A stretch of DNA of 39,496 nt from Micavibrio sp. UBA1850 (GTDB taxonomy: Bacteria > Pseudomonadota > Alphaproteobacteria > Micavibrionales > Micavibrionaceae), in the NCBI GenBank assembly GCA_002338525.1, contig DDIM01000013.1, positions 1 to 39,496 of the forward strand. Direction: 5' to 3'. The translations under genes and the position numbers were made by a program. The stretch's first letter is position 1; each line of letters starts with the position of its first letter. Below, piece by piece: positions 1-8,366 of the stretch. The notes below the pieces were generated by a model that worked only from the letters and a program-made list of their open reading frames with translations, did no database searches and was not told the origin of the DNA.

Positions 1-1
1 T

Positions 2-976
2 GGACCAACAGGGTGTGGTAAAACATTACTTGCGCAAACATTGGCGCGTGTTTTGGATGTACCATTTACAATGGCAGATGCGACAACATTAACAGAAGCC
101 GGTTATGTTGGTGAAGATGTTGAAAACATCATTCTAAAGCTTCTTCAAAGCTGTGACTACAACGTTGAAAAAGCACAACGCGGTATCGTTTACATCGATG
201 AAATCGACAAAATCAGTAAAAAATCTGATAACCCATCAATTACGCGTGACGTATCTGGTGAAGGTGTGCAACAAGCCCTTCTTAAAATGATGGAAGGAAC
301 AGTTGCAAGCGTTCCACCACAAGGCGGACGTAAACACCCTCAACAGGAGTTCTTGCAAGTGGACACATCAAACATCCTATTTGTTTGTGGTGGTGCTTTT
401 GCCGGTATTGATAAAGTTATCTCTGCTCGTAACTCAAAAACAGGTATTGGATTTGGTGCCAATGTTGACAGTGGCGAAGATAAAAAAGTCGGAGAAGCCC
501 TCCAGTCACTTGAGACAGAAGATCTATTGAAATTTGGTCTTATCCCTGAGTTTATTGGTCGTTTGCCTGTTGTTGCGACATTGGAAGATTTGGATGAGGA
601 TGCCTTGATCCAAATTCTAACAGAACCTAAGAACGCACTATGCAAACAATATAAAAAGCTTTTCGGTCTTGAGGACAAAGAACTGACATTTACTGATGGC
701 GCTTTGCGTGCGGTTGCTGAAGAAGCAATCGAGCGTGAAACAGGCGCTCGTGGACTACGTTCAATTCTTGAAAACCTTCTTCTAGACACAATGTACGATC
801 TTCCTGATTTGGATGACGTTACAGAAGTTGTCGTTAACGAAGACACAATCAAGAAAAAGACACCACCTCTTCTTGTTCGCGGTGACAAGAAAAAAGAGAC
901 CAAGTCAGAAAAGAAATCAGAAGAAAAAACTGAAGAAAAATCAGAGAAGAAGAAAACTTCAAAAAAAGAAGCTTAA
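2..976 (+). CDS. clpX: ATP-dependent Clp protease ATP-binding subunit ClpX (5' end missing)
   Basis: AAA+ unfoldase that recognises tagged or misfolded proteins and feeds them to ClpP in the cytoplasm. The reading frame is already open at base 2, which encodes the Walker A motif GPTGCGKT, so the zinc-binding domain and start lie outside the window. Visible after it are the pore loop GYVG, Walker B IVYIDEIDK, the RKH-type loop (GGRKHPQQEF), the segment FGLIPEFIGRLPV and sensor 2 ETGARGLRS. Family members usually end soon after VVVNE; this one continues with about 30 residues made almost only of Lys, Glu, Ser and Thr, giving roughly 20 more residues from Walker A to the end than E. coli ClpX. 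In many alphaproteobacteria lon follows clpX; here a glycosyltransferase-like gene follows after 34 bases. Confidence 0.97.
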   Translation, partial: GPTGCGKTLLAQTLARVLDVPFTMADATTLTEAGYVGEDVENIILKLLQSCDYNVEKAQRGIVYIDEIDKISKKSDNPSITRDVSGEGVQQALLKMMEGTVASVPPQGGRKHPQQEFLQVDTSNILFVCGGAFAGIDKVISARNSKTGIGFGANVDSGEDKKVGEALQSLETEDLLKFGLIPEFIGRLPVVATLEDLDEDALIQILTEPKNALCKQYKKLFGLEDKELTFTDGALRAVAEEAIERETGARGLRSILENLLLDTMYDLPDLDDVTEVVVNEDTIKKKTPPLLVRGDKKKETKSEKKSEEKTEEKSEKKKTSKKEA

Positions 977-1010
977 TTTCTTAACTGGAAAAAACATGTA
1001 AGAGCGCGTC

Positions 1011-2645
1011 ATGAAAAAAATCTTTGCACAAGATATCAGTGACGCGCTTTTTTATACTCTATTCTCAATTATTATTGGCGGACTAACCCTGTTTTGGTTG
1101 TCTTATACCTATCCTCAGGCGATGAACGAGGATATGGGCGTACTGCTAATTTTTGCGGAACGCTTTGTCAATGGTGGCAAGTTTGGCGTGGATATATATG
1201 AGGTTAACCCCCCACTTAGCACGCTCATTTATGTGCCTGTCATCTGGTTCAAAAACCTCACAGGCTTAAGTCTTCATTTCTCAAGTTTCTTTTATGTCTC
1301 CGTACTCCTTGGGCTTTCAACATGGCTAACAAATTACGTATTAAAACATGACAAAAGCATTGCCAACCTAGACAGGCTCGCCATTGTCGCAGCCTATTTT
1401 CTTTCCAACCTCTTTATTACCGTTAATGATTACGGCGAACGCGATCATTTTGTACTATTGGGGCTTATGCCACTGGCGCTTAGCATTTTTTACAAAACAA
1501 GAGGCGTTAGATTTAACACAGCCATCGAAGCACTAATCGCAGCTTTTGGTATTCTCATGCTGCTATTAAAACCTCACTTCGGCCTTGTGCCAGCCTATTT
1601 GTTTATTCAACGCGCATGGGCGAGACGTAATTTATTCGCTCCCTGCTTTGATCTAACATTTATGATCATGGTGTTTGGCTGTGCTGTTTATATCGGTTGC
1701 CTTTTAACAGTGTTTCACACATTCACGTTTGAACAATTGCCGGATATCATCACGTTATACGTACAAAAAGTGTTCTACCCACAATATTTGTATGGTTTGT
1801 CACTGCTGCTTGGGCTGTTTATATTCATATCATTCACAATACATTACACGCACGATAATAGACAAAGACCAGATCATCTCTACTACTTCACATTGATCTT
1901 GAGCTTAATATGCACGCTTGGGTTCTTGGCGCAGGCCAAAGGGCTGATCTACCATCTCATTCCGGCAATAAGCTTTTTGTGCATCAATGTAACGCTTCTT
2001 TGTTACTATGATTTGTCATTTTATATTAAAAAGAAACGCGCGCTTCTTATTGGTGTTATTACGCCTGTCCTTTTATGCTGGCTCACCATTTTTTATATCA
2101 ACCTGTCCTTTCCATCTAAGGACGACATAAAAGACCTTCCCTTTGCGCAATGGTTCAAAGAATATTGCCCTCAAGACGAGCAATGCAAAGCCTACATTTT
2201 CCATGAAACGGTTGATGGCATATTTGGAAGTTTCAATTATACAAATACGATCTATGCATCACGCTTTACAGCACAGTGGTTTTTGCCTGAAATATTAAGC
2301 ATGCAAAAACAACATGAAGAAGGTGTAGAGGCCCGCCTCCCAAAAGAAGAAGTTGATCGATTATGGAAGAAGTTCTCTCAGCTTGTCGCAGAAGATCTTA
2401 TAAAATACAAACCTCACTTCATCGCCATCATTGAATCAGAGTATTATCTCAACAGTTTTGACGTAAATAGTAAAAAATTCATATTCGATTATGGCACGCG
2501 TTACTCAGAAAACGAGGCATTCCGTAACGAGTGGAAAAATTATAAATATATAGGGCAAAAACAAGTTGACCGTGCAGACTATTTTAAGGGGACCGCTCTA
2601 GATAAAGAACATATTATGACGTATGATCTGTATGTCAGACAGTAA
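1011..2645 (+). CDS. Multi-pass membrane protein, probable GT-C family glycosyltransferase
   Basis: Protein of 544 residues with about ten hydrophobic segments in the first 370 residues and a soluble C-terminal region of about 170 residues. An acidic motif in the first extracytoplasmic loop (NEDMG, residue ~40) followed by a YEVNPPLS segment resembles the catalytic loop of GT-C enzymes of the Dol-P-Man/ArnT type, which move sugars from polyprenyl phosphate onto acceptors outside the membrane. The next gene is a GT2 enzyme of the kind that makes polyprenyl-phosphate sugars, so the two plausibly work as donor-maker and transferase. The acceptor is unknown. The family assignment rests on topology and motif resemblance; it could be a polymerase or ligase of surface glycans. 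Confidence 0.6.
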   Translation: MKKIFAQDISDALFYTLFSIIIGGLTLFWLSYTYPQAMNEDMGVLLIFAERFVNGGKFGVDIYEVNPPLSTLIYVPVIWFKNLTGLSLHFSSFFYVSVLLGLSTWLTNYVLKHDKSIANLDRLAIVAAYFLSNLFITVNDYGERDHFVLLGLMPLALSIFYKTRGVRFNTAIEALIAAFGILMLLLKPHFGLVPAYLFIQRAWARRNLFAPCFDLTFMIMVFGCAVYIGCLLTVFHTFTFEQLPDIITLYVQKVFYPQYLYGLSLLLGLFIFISFTIHYTHDNRQRPDHLYYFTLILSLICTLGFLAQAKGLIYHLIPAISFLCINVTLLCYYDLSFYIKKKRALLIGVITPVLLCWLTIFYINLSFPSKDDIKDLPFAQWFKEYCPQDEQCKAYIFHETVDGIFGSFNYTNTIYASRFTAQWFLPEILSMQKQHEEGVEARLPKEEVDRLWKKFSQLVAEDLIKYKPHFIAIIESEYYLNSFDVNSKKFIFDYGTRYSENEAFRNEWKNYKYIGQKQVDRADYFKGTALDKEHIMTYDLYVRQ

Positions 2646-2685
2646 TTAATTCGCACATATATAATGTAAGCGCACGAGCCACATC

Positions 2686-3621
2686 ATGGATTTATCAGTT
2701 ATCATTCCCTGCTATAACGAAGAAGAAAGCATCAGCGAACTTCATAAGCGGGTTTTATCATCTTGCGAAAACGCAGATATAAAGACATTCGAAATTATTT
2801 TTATTAATGATGGATCAACAGATAACACATTAAAAATATTACAAGAACTTCATAAGCTTGACCCACATATAGTCATCATTGACCTTTCAAGAAATCACGG
2901 GCAGCAACTCGCGCTTAGCGCAGGACTTCACCACGCAACAGGCGATTATATCTTTTTGCTTGATGCTGATTTACAAGACCCACCAGAGCTTCTTCAACCC
3001 ATGCTGGACAAAGCCCGTACAGGTGTTGACGTTGTCTATGGGAAAAGGAAAGAGCGAAAAGGCGAAACATGGCTTAAACTTGCCACCTCAAAACTGTTTT
3101 ATAAAACGTTGTCGTTCCTCTCTGATACAGACATCCCCGAAAATGTTGGTGATTTTCGCCTCATAACGAAGCGCGTCAAAGACCATGTTGTTTCCATGCC
3201 AGAGCAACACCGCTACGTGCGTGGTATGATATCATGGGTGGGGTTCACACAAGAAGAATTTTTATACGAGCGAGATGCACGATTTGCAGGCGAGACGAAA
3301 TGGTCATTTGGTAAACTTCTTCATTTCTCCGTCGATGCCATCAGCTCGTTTTCTATACGCCCCCTTCGCATTAGCTTATTATTTGCGTTCATTGGCTGTA
3401 TCATCGCGGCGGGATTAGCCATGTATGCAATTTATGGCTATTACTTCAAAAACCCAATTTCCGGGTGGGCATCATTGGCAACGATCATTACGTTTTTCAG
3501 CTCTCTGCAACTCATATGTATCGGGGTCATTGGCGAATATGTGGGCCGTGCATACATGCAAGGCAAAAACAGACCTCTATTTATCATCCGCGATATCTAC
3601 GAAACAAATTCAAAAAACTAA
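2686..3621 (+). CDS. GT2 family glycosyltransferase, DPM1/GtrB/ArnC-like
   Basis: Protein of 311 residues with a cytoplasmic GT-A domain and two C-terminal membrane segments (about residues 230-250 and 265-285), the architecture of polyprenyl-phosphate sugar synthases such as GtrB, ArnC and bacterial DPM1 homologues. Visible motifs are SVIIPCYNEEESI at the N terminus, FINDGSTDNT, the DxD motif in LLDADLQDPPE (about residues 94-104), and the GDFRLITKRV and HRYVRGMISWVGF segments typical of the family. It likely transfers a sugar from a nucleotide donor to undecaprenyl phosphate. It follows the GT-C-like gene by 40 bases and is probably cotranscribed with it. The sugar cannot be told from the sequence. 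Confidence 0.9.
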   Translation: MDLSVIIPCYNEEESISELHKRVLSSCENADIKTFEIIFINDGSTDNTLKILQELHKLDPHIVIIDLSRNHGQQLALSAGLHHATGDYIFLLDADLQDPPELLQPMLDKARTGVDVVYGKRKERKGETWLKLATSKLFYKTLSFLSDTDIPENVGDFRLITKRVKDHVVSMPEQHRYVRGMISWVGFTQEEFLYERDARFAGETKWSFGKLLHFSVDAISSFSIRPLRISLLFAFIGCIIAAGLAMYAIYGYYFKNPISGWASLATIITFFSSLQLICIGVIGEYVGRAYMQGKNRPLFIIRDIYETNSKN

Positions 3622-3694
3622 ATTAGACCTTAACCCTCCCACTAATATTCGGTACTATATTTAATCGGATCGACATTTATAAAAGGAACAAAAC

Positions 3695-4657
3695 ATGGAA
3701 CAATCGCAAAAACTTATGCCACTTGAAGGCAAGAAATACCGTCTTCTTACACGAAGTGACATGGATGGACTTGTATGCGGTGTTTTATTGAAAGAACTGG
3801 GCGTTGTTGATGAAATTCAGTTTGTACACCCAAAAGACATGCAAGATGGCCTCATCGAGGTTGGTGAAAATGATATATCAACAAACGTTCCTTATGTTGA
3901 GGGGATCTACATGGCAATTGATCACCACGCAAGTGAAACCACACGCGTTGGTGAAGATCTAAGAAACCATATTATTGATCCTGAAGCCCCTTCTGCGGCG
4001 CGCGTTGTATATGATTATTTTGGCGGTAAAGAAAAATTCCCGAATATTTCCGATGAAATGATGCGCTCAGTTGATAAGGCTGATGCCGCACAATTTACTA
4101 AAGAAGATATTCTCAACCCACAGGGCTGGGAACTTTTGAGCTTCATCATGGATGCCCGCACAGGTTTAGGACGCTTCAAAGAGTTCAGAATCCCTAACTA
4201 TCAGTTGATGATGGACTTGATTGATCATTGTAGAAAACATCAAGACATCGAAGAGATCCTGCAACTCCCTGATGTCAAAGAGCGTGTTGATCTATACAGA
4301 GATCAACATAACAAACACGTGGGACAAATCGATAGCTATACAAAATTATACGGCAACTTAGCAGTGCTTGACCTTCGTAGAGAAAACACAATCTGGGCAG
4401 GTAACAGATTTATGATCTATGCCTTGTTCCCTGAATGTAATATTTCATGTCACATTATGCCTGGTAAAAACAACCAAAACACAGTTTTTGCCGTTGGGAA
4501 ATCAATTCTCAATCGTACAAGTAATACAAATGTTGGCGAATTAATGTTGAAATATGGCGGTGGTGGTCACAATGCTGCCGGTACGTGTCAGGTTGAAAAT
4601 GAAAAAGCTCCTGAAGTCCTAACTGAAATTATACAAAAGATTACACTTGATGGCTAA
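3695..4657 (+). CDS. DHH/DHHA1 family phosphoesterase (exopolyphosphatase-like)
   Basis: Protein of 320 residues. The N-terminal DHH domain shows TRSDMDG at residues 19-25 and the DHH signature in AIDHHASE at residues 76-78; the C-terminal DHHA1 domain ends with the glycine-rich GGGGHNAAGTC (around residue 290). DHH proteins are manganese-dependent phosphoesterases that act on nano-RNA, cyclic dinucleotides, pAp or polyphosphate; relatives of this form are often labelled exopolyphosphatase, without firm proof of substrate. A strong ribosome binding site (AAAAGGAAC) lies 7 bases before the ATG. Its last codons overlap the photolyase start by 8 bases, so translation of the two is probably coupled. 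Confidence 0.85.
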   Translation: MEQSQKLMPLEGKKYRLLTRSDMDGLVCGVLLKELGVVDEIQFVHPKDMQDGLIEVGENDISTNVPYVEGIYMAIDHHASETTRVGEDLRNHIIDPEAPSAARVVYDYFGGKEKFPNISDEMMRSVDKADAAQFTKEDILNPQGWELLSFIMDARTGLGRFKEFRIPNYQLMMDLIDHCRKHQDIEEILQLPDVKERVDLYRDQHNKHVGQIDSYTKLYGNLAVLDLRRENTIWAGNRFMIYALFPECNISCHIMPGKNNQNTVFAVGKSILNRTSNTNVGELMLKYGGGGHNAAGTCQVENEKAPEVLTEIIQKITLDG

Positions 4658-6095
4658 AAAAACTGCCCTTGTATGGCTTCGCCACGATTTGCGTGTTGCC
4701 GATAACCCTGCCCTTTACCATGCATTAGACTCATATGAAAAAGTTTATGCCATATACATTCTTGACCAAAATCAAGAACAAGAATGGGCCGTTGGCGGCG
4801 CAAAAAAGGTTTGGCTTCACCATTCATTGGGCGCGCTCAACGAAAGGCTTAACGGCAAGCTTTCTTTTTTAAAGGGAGACAGCGCCTCACTCGTAAAATC
4901 AGTGGTCAAAGATAGAGATATTGATGCCGTGTATTGGAATCGTTACTACGATGAACATACGATCAATCGCGACAAGAAACTAAAATCTTATCTTCAAGAT
5001 AATGATATTGAGGTTGAGACATTTAATGCATCATTGCTTTGGGAGCCATGGGAAATATCTAAAAGTGACGGCACGCCCTATAAGGTCTTTACACCTTATT
5101 ATAAAAATGGCTGCTTGGAAGCAAAAGAACCTCGCCAGCCACTGCCTATGCCCTCGGGACAAAAACGAGAGAATCTCGTAGCATTACAAAACTCTGTATC
5201 TTTAGACGAGCTAGAGCTTCTCCCCTCTATCAACTGGCACTCCAGTATTGAAAGCGCGTGGGAAATGGATGAAAGCGGTGCTAACAAATGCTTGGAAGAG
5301 TTTTTGGACAAGGGCATACATGGTTATAAAGAAAAGCGAAACAACCCTGCGCAAAGACATACATCAAGATTATCGCCTTATCTGCAAACAGGAGAGATTT
5401 CTCCGCACACTGTGTGGCACGCTGTACAAGAGCGCCTAGCAGCCAACGATGTGCCTAGCAATGACGCCCATCATTTCTTAAGCGAACTTGGCTGGCGTGA
5501 ATTTTCGTATAGCCTTTTATACCATTTCCCCAAACTCCCGCACGAACCCCTTCAGGAAAAATTCAAAGATTTCCCATGGGTTGAAAACGATAAACATCTC
5601 AACGCTTGGCAAACAGGTCAAACGGGATACCCTATTGTTGATGCTGGCATGCGAGAGCTATGGCAAACGGGGTGGATGCATAACCGTGTGCGGATGATAG
5701 TCGGATCGTTTCTTGTTAAACATCTACGCCTTCATTGGCACCATGGAGAAGAATGGTTTTGGGACTGCCTTGTCGATGCCGATCATGCCAATAACGCCGC
5801 AAGCTGGCAATGGATTGCCGGGTGCGGTGCAGATGCAGCCCCCTATTTCCGTATATTCAACCCAATGACGCAGGGTGAAAAATTCGACTCAGAGGGTGAG
5901 TATATTAAAAAATATGTGCCAGAGTTAAAAGACATGCCCTTAAAACACCTCAATGCGCCGTGGGATGCACCTGACGACGTGTTGAAAAAGGCGGGTGTAA
6001 AGTTAGGAGACAACTACCCTAAACCTCTTGTCGACCATTCTGAGGCGCGTAACTACGCCCTCGATGCATTCCAAGAGATTAAAAAAGGGAGCTAA
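4650..6095 (+). CDS. phrB: Deoxyribodipyrimidine photolyase (CPD photolyase)
   Basis: Flavoprotein that uses blue light to split cyclobutane pyrimidine dimers in DNA. The N-terminal antenna domain starts with the signature LVWLRHDLRVADNPAL. The C-terminal FAD-binding region carries the family block WQTGQTGYPIVDAGMREL, then WMHNRVRM, and WQWIAGCGADAAPYFRIFNP. Length of 481 residues is normal for class I enzymes. The ATG at 4650 is preferred over the TTG three bases earlier because it gives the usual short MAKKTALVW start. It overlaps the DHH gene by 8 bases. Presence suggests a light-exposed habitat. A cryptochrome-like role cannot be excluded but motif match to CPD photolyases is good. Confidence 0.95.
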   Translation: MAKKTALVWLRHDLRVADNPALYHALDSYEKVYAIYILDQNQEQEWAVGGAKKVWLHHSLGALNERLNGKLSFLKGDSASLVKSVVKDRDIDAVYWNRYYDEHTINRDKKLKSYLQDNDIEVETFNASLLWEPWEISKSDGTPYKVFTPYYKNGCLEAKEPRQPLPMPSGQKRENLVALQNSVSLDELELLPSINWHSSIESAWEMDESGANKCLEEFLDKGIHGYKEKRNNPAQRHTSRLSPYLQTGEISPHTVWHAVQERLAANDVPSNDAHHFLSELGWREFSYSLLYHFPKLPHEPLQEKFKDFPWVENDKHLNAWQTGQTGYPIVDAGMRELWQTGWMHNRVRMIVGSFLVKHLRLHWHHGEEWFWDCLVDADHANNAASWQWIAGCGADAAPYFRIFNPMTQGEKFDSEGEYIKKYVPELKDMPLKHLNAPWDAPDDVLKKAGVKLGDNYPKPLVDHSEARNYALDAFQEIKKGS

Positions 6096-6100
6096 CGATC

Positions 6101-7033
6101 TTGCCCTTTACGCCCCCCGCAGCATTAAAACCTGGCGACACCATCGGCATTGTTGGTATAACACGCTGGATTGCCCCCGATACCCTTGATCAAGTAAAGG
6201 CTTTATGGGAAAGCAACGGCTATAATGTGCAAATTCATGAAAATAATTATAGCCACCATCACGAATGGGCTGGCGATTTCAAAGAAAGAGCCGCTGCATT
6301 TACCCAATATTGGAACGATCCAAAAATTAATGCCATTATCGCGGCACGTGGCGGAAACAGAACGCTGCACCTCCTCGACTACATAGATTTCGATGCTTTG
6401 AACGATACGCCCAAAGTAATTATGGGCGCAAGCGATCTGACCGCGCTTTTAAACGCCTTATCGCATAAAAAGAACATAACTACTTTTCACGGGCCCGTTG
6501 CATCTCGATATGCAGGCAGCGGCGCTCAAAAGCATATAGATGAAACACGAAACCTTCTGGAAGGTCAGCAGGCCACATTTGATTTATACGGAGCAAAGAC
6601 CTTAAATGAAGGAACCGCTGAAGGAGATCTTATTGGCGGCAATATGTGCATTTTCAACTATCTACTTGGCACCGAGTATCTCCCCTCTTTAAAAGGTAAA
6701 ATCCTCTTCATTGAAGATGAAAGCGAGGAAGTGCGAAACATAGACCGTATGTTTTTACATTTGAAGCGTTTAGGGCAACTCGACGATATTGCAGGCCTTA
6801 TGATCGGTGGCTTTTCCGACGTGAAAAACACAGGATCTGTGCCTTTTCCATACACTGTAGAAGATTTATTCAAAGAGTATACAAAAGGCCTCGATATCCC
6901 GGTTATAACAAACGCCCCTTTCGGTCATGGACAACATCTGATGCCCCTTCCCATTGGCACACGCGCGCGATTAGACGTTCATAAAAACAGCGCAAGTATA
7001 AAATGCTTAACACCAGCCGTAAAATTATCTTGA
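6101..7033 (+). CDS. LD-carboxypeptidase family protein (peptidase S66, LdcA/MccF-like)
   Basis: Protein of 310 residues from peptidase family S66, serine enzymes with a Ser-Glu-His triad that cleave the L-Lys(mDAP)-D-Ala bond of recycled muropeptides (LdcA) or detoxify peptide-nucleotides (MccF). The start LKPGDTIGIVG is typical; the nucleophile Ser sits in MGASDLTAL, the Glu in LFIEDESEEV and the His in NAPFGHGQ. The start codon is probably TTG at 6101, supported by GGGAG 9 bases upstream, inside the end of the photolyase gene five bases away. LdcA for cell wall recycling is the likelier role given the envelope genes in the region, but MccF-like activity fits equally by sequence. Confidence 0.88.
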   Translation: MPFTPPAALKPGDTIGIVGITRWIAPDTLDQVKALWESNGYNVQIHENNYSHHHEWAGDFKERAAAFTQYWNDPKINAIIAARGGNRTLHLLDYIDFDALNDTPKVIMGASDLTALLNALSHKKNITTFHGPVASRYAGSGAQKHIDETRNLLEGQQATFDLYGAKTLNEGTAEGDLIGGNMCIFNYLLGTEYLPSLKGKILFIEDESEEVRNIDRMFLHLKRLGQLDDIAGLMIGGFSDVKNTGSVPFPYTVEDLFKEYTKGLDIPVITNAPFGHGQHLMPLPIGTRARLDVHKNSASIKCLTPAVKLS

Positions 7034-7064
7034 TCTCTTCTCAAAAAAAATCTATTCACTCCTC

Positions 7065-7403
7065 ATGACATATGTAGTTCTCGATGTTTGTATTATGTGT
7101 AAACACACTGATTGTGTTGAAGTTTGCCCTGTAGATTGCTTCTACGAGGGTGAAAACACGCTTGTGATCAATCCCGATGAGTGTATTGATTGTGGCGTAT
7201 GCGAACCTGAATGCCCGATTGAAGCCATTGTGCCTGACTCGGACGAGCGTGCCGAAGAGTTTTTAGAGATGAACCGAGAGTATTCTGAACAGTGGCCGGT
7301 CATTACAACGAAGAAAGATGCCCTCCCAACGGCTGAAGAATATCGAGATAAAGAAAATAAATTTGAAAAATATTTTTCAAAAGAGCCCGGTGAAGGCGAT
7401 TAA
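7065..7403 (+). CDS. fdxA: 7Fe ferredoxin FdxA
   Basis: Small soluble electron carrier of 112 residues with [3Fe-4S] and [4Fe-4S] clusters. The start MTYVV and the cysteine pattern CIMCKHTDCVEVCPVDCFYEG, followed by DECIDCGVCEPECPIEAI, match the FdxA family of alphaproteobacteria, including the conserved C-terminal tail rich in acidic and aromatic residues. It lies 31 bases after the S66 peptidase and is followed by the carD promoter region. An fdxA-carD pair is a recurring arrangement in alphaproteobacteria. The redox partner is not known. No clear Shine-Dalgarno sequence precedes the ATG. Confidence 0.95.
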   Translation: MTYVVLDVCIMCKHTDCVEVCPVDCFYEGENTLVINPDECIDCGVCEPECPIEAIVPDSDERAEEFLEMNREYSEQWPVITTKKDALPTAEEYRDKENKFEKYFSKEPGEGD

Positions 7404-7479
7404 ACGCGTATAAAGCCAACCTCAAAACCATTGAAATTGCTTTATAATTTTGAATTTATTAATCCTATATTAACAAAAG

Positions 7480-7508
7480 TTGAAATTTAGCAAAAACTTT
7501 GCTATATT
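7480..7508 (+). promoter_or_regulatory. Sigma-70-type promoter of carD
   Basis: A TTGAAA -35 box (7480-7485) and a TATATT -10 box (7503-7508) are separated by exactly 17 bases. Transcription would start near 7515 and leave a leader of about 150 bases before the carD start. No comparable signal lies closer to the gene. Confidence 0.6.
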
Positions 7509-7580
7509 AGCTACATCATAAACGTAATAAAGACGAAACAGCGGAACTAAATTCCCCTTACATTGTAGTCGCATGCGTTG

Positions 7581-7609
7581 TGCAGATTTATAAAAATATA
7601 AATGCTGCA
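7581..7609 (+). promoter_or_regulatory. Stable hairpin in the carD leader
   Basis: TGCAG at 7581-7585 pairs with CTGCA at 7605-7609, and ATTTATA at 7586-7592 pairs with TATAAAT at 7597-7603, leaving an AAAA loop and one bulged G (7604). A T-rich stretch follows (7612-7621). It lies about 65-95 bases after the predicted transcription start and could be an attenuator, an mRNA stabiliser or the end of a short RNA. Pairing was worked out by eye. Confidence 0.45.
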
Positions 7610-7667
7610 GGGTTCTTATTTTTCCGAACTCATGAGAATTTAACCGATAACCAAAGGATAAATAATA

Positions 7668-8246
7668 ATGGCTCTAAATGACAACCAAGTAAAATTCGTT
7701 AAAGGCGACTATGTCGTATACCCAGCCCACGGCGTAGGCCAAATCGATGGTGTTGAAACACAAAAAATCGGTGGCATGGAAGTTGAGCTATATTCTATCT
7801 CTTTTGAAAAAGACCGTATGCGCCTTAAAGTTCCTACATTCAAAGTAAAAGATGCCGGACTTCGTAAAATTAGTTCAACAGGACAAATGGATAGCGCAAT
7901 GGAAACATTGAAGGGCAAGTCTAAAGTTCGCCGCATCATGTGGAGCCGCCGCGCCGCAGAATATGAAACAAAAATTAACTCAGGTGACCCAGTTGCGATT
8001 GCTGAAGTTCTTCGCGATCTTAAGCGCAGCAACGATGAAACAGAGCAATCATACTCAGAACGTCAAATTTATGAATCAGCGCTAGGCCGTTTGGCTCGTG
8101 AAGTGGCAGCCCTTGAAACTATTTCAGAAGAAGCCGCAGCAGAGCGTCTTGAAGATGTAATGGGCGTTTACAAGCCATCACTTGAAGACCTAAGCGACAC
8201 ATCTTCTGACAATGAAGACGATGAAGATGAAGCAATGGCAGCATAA
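7668..8246 (+). CDS. carD: CarD family transcriptional regulator (CdnL-like)
   Basis: RNA-polymerase-binding regulator of 192 residues. The N-terminal Tudor-like interaction domain (residues ~10-70, FVKGDYVVYPAHGVGQI) contacts the RNA polymerase beta subunit, and the helical C-terminal domain (residues ~80-165) contacts promoter DNA to stabilise open complexes. The last 20 residues are very acidic, a tail common in alphaproteobacterial members. The start ATG follows AAAGGATAA. The gene has its own promoter, a roughly 150-base structured leader and a strong terminator, so it is a monocistronic unit after fdxA. In Caulobacter, CdnL supports growth and rRNA promoter activity; the same role is inferred here. 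Confidence 0.95.
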   Translation: MALNDNQVKFVKGDYVVYPAHGVGQIDGVETQKIGGMEVELYSISFEKDRMRLKVPTFKVKDAGLRKISSTGQMDSAMETLKGKSKVRRIMWSRRAAEYETKINSGDPVAIAEVLRDLKRSNDETEQSYSERQIYESALGRLAREVAALETISEEAAAERLEDVMGVYKPSLEDLSDTSSDNEDDEDEAMAA

Positions 8247-8271
8247 TCTTTAAATAGATTTATAAAAATTC

Positions 8272-8310
8272 AAAATCCCTACCTCATTATCAGAGCGTAG
8301 GGATTTTTTT
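8272..8310 (+). terminator. Rho-independent terminator of carD
   Basis: AAAATCCCTAC (8272-8282) pairs with GTAGGGATTTT (8297-8307) around a 14-base loop and runs into a tract of seven T residues ending at 8310. It stands 26 bases after the carD stop. The complementary A tract also lets it act on the opposite strand, although hipA transcription already ends at 8367. Confidence 0.85.
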
Positions 8311-8366
8311 ATGCATGAACTTATACGTCGATATGTCTTAAAGCGTAATGCGCAATGATGAGAGGT

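Noticed and set aside
340..903. 187-residue open frame antisense to clpX
   Set aside because: It lies fully inside the conserved clpX frame on the opposite strand, has Ser/Arg-rich composition typical of shadow translation and no matching start signals.
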